Below, piece after piece: positions 58,535-64,000 of a stretch of DNA of 64,000 nucleotides. The stretch is from Taxillus chinensis (Eukaryota > Streptophyta > Magnoliopsida > Santalales > Loranthaceae), in assembly GCA_023512835.1 (NCBI GenBank), contig CM042088.1, forward strand, positions 15,855,986-15,919,985, written 5' to 3'. A program made the position numbers and the translations under genes. The notes under the pieces were generated by a model. It ran no database searches. It worked only from the letters and a program-made list of their open reading frames with translations, and was not told the origin of the DNA. Numbering within the stretch: position 1 is the stretch's first letter; each line of letters starts with the position of its first letter.

Positions 58535-61500
58535 AACCACCCCGCCGACCTCTCCACCCACAGCCGACGCGCAACACACAGCGGAAACGCGACTCTAAGT
58601 TCGCTGTGGCTCCGATCTATCCTACTGGCGCGTGGCGTGTGTCCGAACCAGGCGGCGGCGTCGTCCTCCCCAAGTCCCCGATCTACCCTAGGGCGCGCGG
58701 CTTGCGTCGAGCCAGGCGGCGGCGTCGTCCTCTCCAAGCCTCAAACATGACCCATGTTTTATCAATTAAATACAGAAATACTCATATACATACATAAATA
58801 ATGAATGAGTTCAACACGCTCTATAGAATCTGTGTTTATACAACGATGAAATCGGAGAACCACCTACCTAGATTTAGTTTGGAAAGGTTGATTGAACAAT
58901 CTGCTTCAAATCCTTCTGCTTCTCTCTCACCAAGCTTGCACGCACAGCGAACGTAGGGTTTTACCCTAGGTTCTCCTATATTTATACCCATATACTTATA
59001 CTAATTTATTTATAATATTAGTCAAAGTAATAATTATAATATTAATAGTTTGATTAATAATAATTATATTAATTAATAATAATAATTCACCACAGTAAAT
59101 AATAATAATAGATACAATTAATATCTGTAGTCTATATCAAAATATCTGCGGGCCTTTATAGGTAGTGCCATATCGCACTTGCAAAAGGAGAGACAAGAAG
59201 TTGAGAATGAAAAACGTTATTATGAGTGTCCATCTCATCACAATCCCAAATGGAGGCAGGAAAGCCCTCCACGTGATCAATGTAGAAGGCCATGTGTCGG
59301 GGGTTCGAGGGCTCTCCCGACTCAAAGACTAAAAGTTCACCTGGATGGGAAAAAATTTCATAGACAAGGAAGGGTCAACCGTGACGGTGTGGACTCAAAG
59401 TGAGAAGAAAAAAAGAGAGGGGGATGGGCTTGGGCAGGAGGGCCGGGCTTGTGAAAGGGGAGGGGAGGGGGGGGGGGGGGAAGAGTAGGCGGAGGGGTGG
59501 GCCGGGGGAGAGGGGTAGGCGTGAGGTGTTAATGGTTATGGTCGAGTAGGGTTAGGGTGAGGGGACAATGGAGCGGCACTGGCATTCCCTAGGTGAGATC
59601 TGGTTTTGAGAGGTTAGATATAGACATGTGGCGTATCAAGAGAGGCCGAGGGAGCGGCGGAGATGTGATTGGTAGACTTGTTGAAATCGGCGAGGCAGCA
59701 CCAACCAGAGGGCTGGAAGGGCGGCGACCAAAAGCATGGAAGAACTTTGACCTTGGGTGCCAAAAGTGTCAGAACGGGGTGCCAACCCCTTTGTGACAGT
59801 GGAGCAATGAATGAGGAAGGCGCTGGCACGACAGGAACTGCTGGCCACCCCGGGCCAGACTAGCAGAGACAAGGGCCGGCAAATGGTGGTAAGAGATGCC
59901 TTGCAAAAAATCGGCCATCCATGGCCTATCCAAATGGAGGAGGCGACTGCAAATCCAATTCAATACAAAATCGAGCCTCGCTAGGGCGTGTAAAGGAAGA
60001 AGTGGACAAATCCATGGCCAAGAGTTTACCAAAAGAGGAGGCAATCGGCTTGAGAAGATCTAGATGGAAAAATTATAAACGAAGATGGGGGGAGAGTGAT
60101 CCAAATAGGAGTTAAGAACCGATTATTTTTGAGATCATCTTCACCACTCAACGAAATATCCGGTAAGGAAAAGAAAGAATGAATCATGTTGCCTAGAAAG
60201 AAAGCATAACAACTTCGTTTCCAAATCAAAGTGAACCATGAGAGTTTTGAAGTCCAGGAGGTTGACTACAAAATCACTAGGAAATGTTCATTATCCAAAT
60301 ATTGACGAAGATTGTGCAGTGATAGCCTCTCAAAAATAAATTTTAACATGGCTGTGAATGAAAAATCATGGGCAGATTGTCACGTTCTGGATTTCTAACC
60401 CGTAGAAATCGGTTAATGAATTTCCATGCCTGCACTCGAAGGGACAAGGGATTGGTGAGAACACCGAAAAAAGGATTTTAGTATGGGTGTCGTCCCTAAA
60501 CAATTTCATATATATACAGAAATCTCATTTCAAAGCACAGTACAAACACATATACATACATGTTTTTTCCCAATAGGGTTATCATAGTTTCTATAATCCA
60601 CAAAACAAATAAATAAACATAAGGTCTTTACTTTTGGTGAACTTTCTAGTTCCTGTAAGCACTTGAAAATAAACAAAAACAAACAACAGGAGGGGTGAGC
60701 AACTATAGCTCAGTAGGGATCATGTCTCCCTGATCCATTCCAAATAAACTAGTGTAGGCATGTGCTTGTGTAATGCTACGATACATTACCAACTCAATCA
60801 TATACACACATTGCAATACAAAAAAAGCCTCCTAGGTAATCTCAAACATTGCCTCTCAAGCTCAAGCATTTCCTCTCATGCCCTATTTTCGTTTACTTTA
60901 GGCCTTGCCTTACCTCTCGGATAATGCCTTCGATCTTCGCCTTACCTCGGTGCAGTATTACCTTAGGCCCTGCCTTATCTCTTAGGTATCATATTACCTC
61001 TCAAATCCTTAATAGTAGCCTCCTAGGCTTTTCAAGATAGCCTTGCGGGCCCACAACACTCCCTCGATTTTTAATCCGGAACAATACAAACCTGGAACAA
61101 TTTTTTTTAAAAAATTATTTTTAGTATTGTATACCAATCATAAGTAAGATAATGAACAATTTTATTTTATTCTATTTTAACTTTATTCCTCTCGATTTTA
61201 TATTCACATACTAAACGAGCTTTTATAGTATCCAAAATTTTAATTTTGTTATCCTCATTCGAGTAATTTTATAGATATTGATTTCTTTCTCTTTGGAATC
61301 CTATCGCTAATGCATATCTTGATAGTTTATAACTTTCAAAGATGGAGCTCAATGGTGGATTTGGAGTGGCGGGGGTGAGTGGTGGGTGGGTCTAGGGCGG
61401 TGAGATTGGGTTGGAGAGAGAGAAAGAGATGCCTAAAACCTAAGGTATTTTGAGCTAAAAGTTTTTTTTTTTTTTTTGTAAATTTACTTAAAATTATAAT

Positions 61501-63489
61501 TGAATCTATATGTAGCTAATGTTATACTTAACCTATTAAAGTAAATAATTAACTAAATATGGCTTTAGCTAAGCATATAATTAAGTTACTGGAGATGTTC
61601 TTAGGAAGCTTTCTTTTTTCTAAATGCCTATGATTTTTTTCTTTTTCCAAAAAAAATTGAAAAAGCATCACTGTTCAGAAACAAAATTATTCATTATCTA
61701 TTAGCTTTTGATATCTTCATTCTTCATTCGATTGGCAAATTGTGGAAGTTTAGAAACAAAAAAAAGTGGTACATTTATCTGAAATGTATGTCAATGAAGC
61801 GTAAAACAAGAATAAAAAAATGTGGATGTATTTTATTTTATTTGGTGTGGACATCAATATTTAAGTTGACTGGGTTATTAATGTATTGTTTGCAATGAAA
61901 TGGTCATCCTTGGAATCAGTTGTTACTAATTTCCCTTCACTTAGTTTAACCAATTATTGTAATGGGACTCCTTTCCATACCTTGTATAGCCCGGGTGCAT
62001 CAGTGCGGTCTGCATGATTACCCTCCATTAGTTTCTAATACATTTATTACACCATTTCATGTAAGTGTATGTCATTTTCAGGCTTAGCATGGGCCATTTG
62101 TGAGCACATTGTTGAAGTGATTAAAGCACCCACTTTGTTTGCAACTCACTTTCATGAGCTTAGTGCATTAGCTCATGACAGTCCTGAGGACACTCTTAAT
62201 AAAACGACTGTTGCAAATTTTCATGTAAGTGCACACATTGACTCATCAACTCGCAAGTTGACTATGCTTTACAAGGTACATTTGCACCCCTAAATTTCCT
62301 ATTTTTTAGCATTCTTACTAGATTGAAATTAATTCTGTGGTCATAAATATTTGTATGGTATACACTTTACACATAATATACGCCCTGCAGTCAAGATATT
62401 TGAGGGTTTTTTAACGAAGCTCTCCCAATTTCTTTTAACTACAGCATGTTAATTGTGGGACTAGGTTCAATTTAACTTTGTTGTCAGATTATTTGTTTGG
62501 TCTACTGATACTAAAAACCTCTAAATATCTTGAGTTTGGGTGTGTATAATGTGTGCATATACAGTCTAAGGTGACTGTTGTTTTATGTTCTAGTTTACAT
62601 TTGCTGCCTAAAGCAGAGTCCACTTCAATCCCCTAACATGGTCAAACTTTTCAGGTTGAGCCAGGGGCTTGTGATCAAAGTTTTGGAATTCATGTTGCCG
62701 AATTTGCAAAATTTCCTGAAAGCGTCGTCGCCCTTGCCCGGCAAAAGGCTTCTGAATTGGAAGACTTCTCATCTATGGCAATCATTTCAAATGATGCTAC
62801 AGAAAAGGTCTGGTCATGGGTGGAAACTTTTAAAATAACGTCATACAAAAAGTTATCATGTTGGTGCAGAATTAGTGAATAGAGATCTATTAGAGCCTCT
62901 TTAGAATTTGCCAATCCTAGAAGTTATTTTGTTACCTTAAAAATGCATAAATATTTAGTTCACGGGAAGAATTTGGTTTTCATAACCGATTTTTAAAGAA
63001 ACGTTTCTAGTGCTGTAAGCAGAACCAACCTAGAGCTTCTGAATAAAGCACAAATGAAAAGAATATTTGTTGCGAATATACTTTTGCCCTAAATAGCACT
63101 TTACATATTACAAATAGTATCATATCTACCTTTGTTATGATGTCTAGTTTATTAAATTCCTAACCTAAGCACTCTTTTTAATAACTGCTAAAAGCACTTG
63201 TAAATTCGGTGGTTCTTCAATGTGTTCCATGAGGCTGTACAATTGTGCTGCAAATGAGTACATTTCCTCACAAGTTGTATTATAACAGGTGGTATCCAAA
63301 CGAAAGAGGGAGTGTGATACGGATGATGTGTCCAAGGGTGCTGCTCGGGCTCACCAGTTCTTAAAAGACTTTGCTGATTTGCCATTAGATTCAATGGACG
63401 TCAAGCAGGCTCTACAACAAGTGAAAAAGATGAAGAATGACTTGGAGAAGGATGCTGCAAACTGTTTGTGGCTACAGCAGTTCCTCTAG
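40675..63489 (+). CDS. MSH2: DNA mismatch repair protein MSH2 (MutS homologue), 13 exons, intact
   Basis: Nuclear mismatch-recognition ATPase; in plants MSH2 pairs with MSH6, MSH3 or MSH7. Exons by reading frame and GT/AG sites: 40675-40723, 40817-40866, 40988-41020, 41984-43057, 43459-44013, 44104-44214, 44305-44394, 44490-44561, 45650-45760, 47638-47764, 62082-62275, 62655-62807, 63289-63489. Total 2820 nt, 939 residues plus stop (Arabidopsis MSH2 is about 937). Residues 1-120 are the N-terminal domain ([26 protein letters not shown]); the lever/clamp core spans exons 4-6; the ATPase has Walker A GPNMGGKS (about 666-673, exon 8), Walker B VIIDE and GRGTS (about 742-752, exon 10) and the H-loop ATHFHEL (778-784, exon 11); the C-terminus closes with [14 protein letters not shown]. 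No stop, frameshift or broken splice site. Intron 10 is 14,317 bp; introns 3, 8 and 9 are also long. Confidence 0.97.
41045..41110. repeat. CT/AT/GT microsatellite in MSH2 intron 3
   Basis: (CT)n, then (AT)n, then (GT)n, just inside intron 3 (41021-41983). The rest of the intron is AT-rich and featureless. Confidence 0.9.
44751..45519 (+). mobile_element. 5'-truncated LINE (L1-type) in MSH2 intron 8
   Basis: Bases 44872-45150 encode a zf-RVT domain, the zinc-binding region after reverse transcriptase in plant non-LTR elements ([20 protein letters not shown], then [18 protein letters not shown]). AATAAA and an A-run end it (45493-45517). AACGCAT at 44744-44750 and 45520-45526 is a candidate 7-bp target duplication. 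Only the last 0.77 kb was inserted, in the same orientation as MSH2. The splice sites around it are unaffected. Confidence 0.75.
45761..47637 (+). other. MSH2 intron 9
   Basis: No gene. 46060-46830 is extremely AT-rich. 46830-47340 is more balanced and carries short ORFs of no recognised family. TGCATGGTTCGC near 45987 and GTGAACCATGTA near 47342 are inverted, and might mark an old inserted element. Confidence 0.5.
48470..49560 (-). pseudogene. Relic of an RTE-type LINE reverse transcriptase in MSH2 intron 10
   Basis: Minus strand. Stop-riddled but recognisable blocks run in the right order: QFDFMP (about 49437-49419), VFIDL-like (about 49330), [13 protein letters not shown] (about 49095-49053, where the family has FADDIVLIDET, so a catalytic Asp is lost), [10 protein letters not shown] (about 49000-48970), [20 protein letters not shown] (about 48825-48766), [18 protein letters not shown] (about 48725-48660) and a final PNASVRKV (about 48508). 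This follows the plant RTE reverse-transcriptase and C-terminal domain. Old, antisense to MSH2. Exact ends not found. Confidence 0.75.
50497..52466 (-). repeat. 3' LTR of element F
   Basis: 1970 bp. Minus strand TGTAAAGGCCCG...GCGTGACA. Donor-like CTAG|GTAGGT at 52172, (GA)n tract (complement of about 51806-51830), acceptor-like CTACAG ending 50841, hairpin 50544-50569. ORFs at 51583-52102 lie in the GC-rich leader and are not genes. Confidence 0.92.
52467..52480 (-). promoter_or_regulatory. Polypurine tract of element F
   Basis: Minus strand TAAGGTGAGGAGGA abutting the 3' LTR. A second block, AAGGAGGGGAGGA, lies at 52707-52719 next to the end of pol; both follow CGAGGACGAA-like or CGGGGACGAA-like sequence. 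Confidence 0.8.
52715..54179 (-). pseudogene. Integrase and chromodomain-like tail of element F
   Basis: Minus strand. Zinc-binding domain [11 protein letters not shown] and [11 protein letters not shown], then the integrase start ([16 protein letters not shown]) in 54179-53715. The core continues in 53699-53295 ([42 protein letters not shown]). 53270-52740 has [39 protein letters not shown] and a tail [13 protein letters not shown], which frameshifts at about 52785. Stops at about 53714 and 53295. Catalytic residues are largely visible, but the frame is broken. Confidence 0.9.
54180..55500 (-). pseudogene. Reverse transcriptase and RNase H of element F
   Basis: Minus strand, in overlapping open pieces 55495-55232, 55281-54976, 54972-54718 and 54824-54408: [35 protein letters not shown] (Asp-Asp present, about 55050), [37 protein letters not shown]. 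At least four frame changes (about 55255, 54975, 54820, 54400); the RNase H end is in yet another frame. Confidence 0.9.
55753..56632 (-). pseudogene. gag remnant (capsid deleted) and protease of element F
   Basis: Minus strand. ATG at 56632 opens [17 protein letters not shown] and reaches a stop after about 23 codons. Within about 100 bases the sequence is already at the post-capsid linker and two CCHC knuckles ([14 protein letters not shown] about 56480-56440; [14 protein letters not shown] about 56402-56360). The capsid core seen in A, B and C2 (FRKE..RFKG, ALEWW, FRSLSRFAP) is absent, a deletion of roughly 0.6-0.7 kb. The open piece 56538-55753 then gives a protease with catalytic [10 protein letters not shown] and ILGMDWL. 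Protease looks intact. Confidence 0.88.
57118..57129 (-). promoter_or_regulatory. Primer-binding site of element F
   Basis: Minus strand TGGTATCAGAGC, the exact initiator tRNA-Met complement, three bases from the LTR. Confidence 0.92.
57133..59160 (-). repeat. 5' LTR of element F
   Basis: 2028 bp. Minus strand start is TATAAAGGCCCG (TG mutated to TA) and it ends GCGTGACA. Longer than the 3' copy chiefly through expansion of a TTA array (about 58171-58241) and a CT array (about 58475-58525). It lacks a short stretch near 57487 present at 50850-50870. Confidence 0.92.
58171..58241. repeat. (TTA)n microsatellite in F 5' LTR
   Basis: About 23 units; the 3' LTR (51548-51578) has about ten, so it changed after insertion. 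Confidence 0.88.
59161..60377. other. MSH2 intron 10, unclassified repeat-like sequence
   Basis: Contains a G-rich low-complexity stretch (59395-59560) and many short ORFs on both strands, none with a recognised domain. GC content is higher than the surrounding intron, so it is probably another transposon fragment, but I could not name it. Confidence 0.4.
60378..61080 (-). repeat. LTR fragment G in MSH2 intron 10
   Basis: Starts TGTCACGTTCTGG, like the ends of LTRs B and F, with the hairpin-like block at about 60424-60450 and an acceptor-like polypyrimidine-CTTACAG (complement at about 60652-60700). The other end fades out near 61080. Solo or truncated LTR, minus orientation. Confidence 0.55.
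61081..62081 (+). other. End of MSH2 intron 10
   Basis: AT-rich, with a G-rich patch at about 61340-61420. No gene or named repeat. It ends with the acceptor GTCATTTTCAG before exon 11. Confidence 0.6.
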
Positions 63490-64000
63490 TTGCTCCATAA
63501 TGTCAGTTTCCTAACCCTCATTTTTGCTGTATATATTCCTGCTCTTTAGAATGGGGAAAAATGGAGTGTTAATTCGATGGTGAGCAATAACAGCTTACAC
63601 TGTGATAATATGACTTATTTTAGACTGTTAATATTTTTTTTAAAAAAAATTAACCGTTAGATTGAATATTTATGTATATTTATCATGCATGGTTAATTTT
63701 ATGGTAATTTAATAGTAGTTTTTTAATTACGTCTTTTTTAATTAGCATCCATTTTCTTTTGTTGATCCACGAGTTCTACGTGCTTGCAATTTTTATATTT
63801 ATTTTATTTAGTTTTTTTAGATTTATTATTATTATCACATATCATTATTTTAAAATCTTAATTAAAGTTATCATAACAAGTATATAAAATAAAATTTTAA
63901 AATTTAAATATATTAGTTAAGCATTGCTAATATGGATTAGGGTATAATAAATTCATAATTTATAATTTAAGTATTTTGATTCAAATTATCTCATTTGGTC
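63490..64000 (+). other. MSH2 3' flank
   Basis: AT-rich sequence after the TAG stop, presumably 3' UTR and downstream DNA. No canonical AATAAA lies in the first 150 bases; AATAAA occurs at about 63946. No further gene. Confidence 0.5.

Larger units (their letters stand above)
50497..59160 (-). mobile_element. Ty3/gypsy chromovirus-like element F in MSH2 intron 10, antisense
   Basis: Minus strand, with a GATAG (50492-50496) / GGTAG (59161-59165) target duplication, one mismatch. 5' LTR 59160-57133, PBS 57129-57118, leader, gag remnant from 56632, zinc knuckles and protease, RT-RNase H 55500-54180, integrase and tail 54179-52715, PPT 52480-52467, 3' LTR 52466-50497. At 8.66 kb it contributes 60 percent of intron 10. 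Frameshifted in pol and lacking the gag capsid, so it cannot be autonomous. Confidence 0.9.

Noticed and set aside
40675..63489. MSH2 as a pseudogene because of the inserted elements
   Set aside because: All 13 exons join in frame to 939 codons, all introns are GT-AG, and the ATPase motifs are complete.

Overview
This is a stretch of plant nuclear genome. Spliceosomal introns, long LTR retrotransposons of plant-type Ty3/gypsy clades primed by initiator tRNA-Met, an Athila-type integrase and a plant MSH2 gene all point to a flowering plant, most likely a eudicot. I cannot name the species. The window holds one clearly intact host gene. Nearly everything else is transposable-element DNA of several ages, much of it nested.

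Layout. (1) 1-2572: the 5' end (gag and 5' LTR) of a minus-strand Ty3/gypsy element that runs off the window. (2) 2573-4763: worn LTR debris and one decayed exon of a leucine-rich-repeat gene. (3) 4764-40382: a nested stack. A probable non-autonomous hAT transposon (about 1.2 kb when empty) contains a minus-strand Tekay/Del-like element B (4799-39258). B's 3' LTR was hit by plus-strand Tekay-like element A (4907-13965). B's reverse transcriptase/RNase H region was hit by an Athila element (18241-31916), which itself contains Tekay-like element C2 (20401-29815). B's protease/RT junction was hit by a 2.5 kb solo LTR E (32695-35162). Target-site duplications are readable for A, B, Athila, C2 and E, so the order of events can be deduced. 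(4) 40383-63489: MSH2, the MutS homologue of DNA mismatch repair, 13 exons encoding 939 residues with every reading frame and splice site intact. Intron 8 carries a truncated LINE. Intron 10 is 14.3 kb because it holds an antisense RTE-type LINE relic, a complete antisense gypsy element F (50497-59160) with gag capsid deleted, and another LTR fragment. (5) 63490-64000: AT-rich 3' flank.

The retroelements A, B, C2 and F encode gag, then aspartic protease, reverse transcriptase, RNase H, integrase and a chromodomain-like tail. All are broken by frameshifts or stops and none looks able to move by itself. MSH2 appears functional despite its load.

The most interesting signals are shared among LTR families that are otherwise diverged. 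They are a candidate intron inside the transcribed LTR leader, a hairpin near the LTR end whose paired bases change together, a duplicated ORF-end/polypurine-tract block, and paired ACGT palindromes just upstream of the TATA box. Separately, the many single-base breaks in C2 fall strikingly often at CAG/CTG/CCG sites, which suggests either methylation-related basecalling error or an unusual mutation process.
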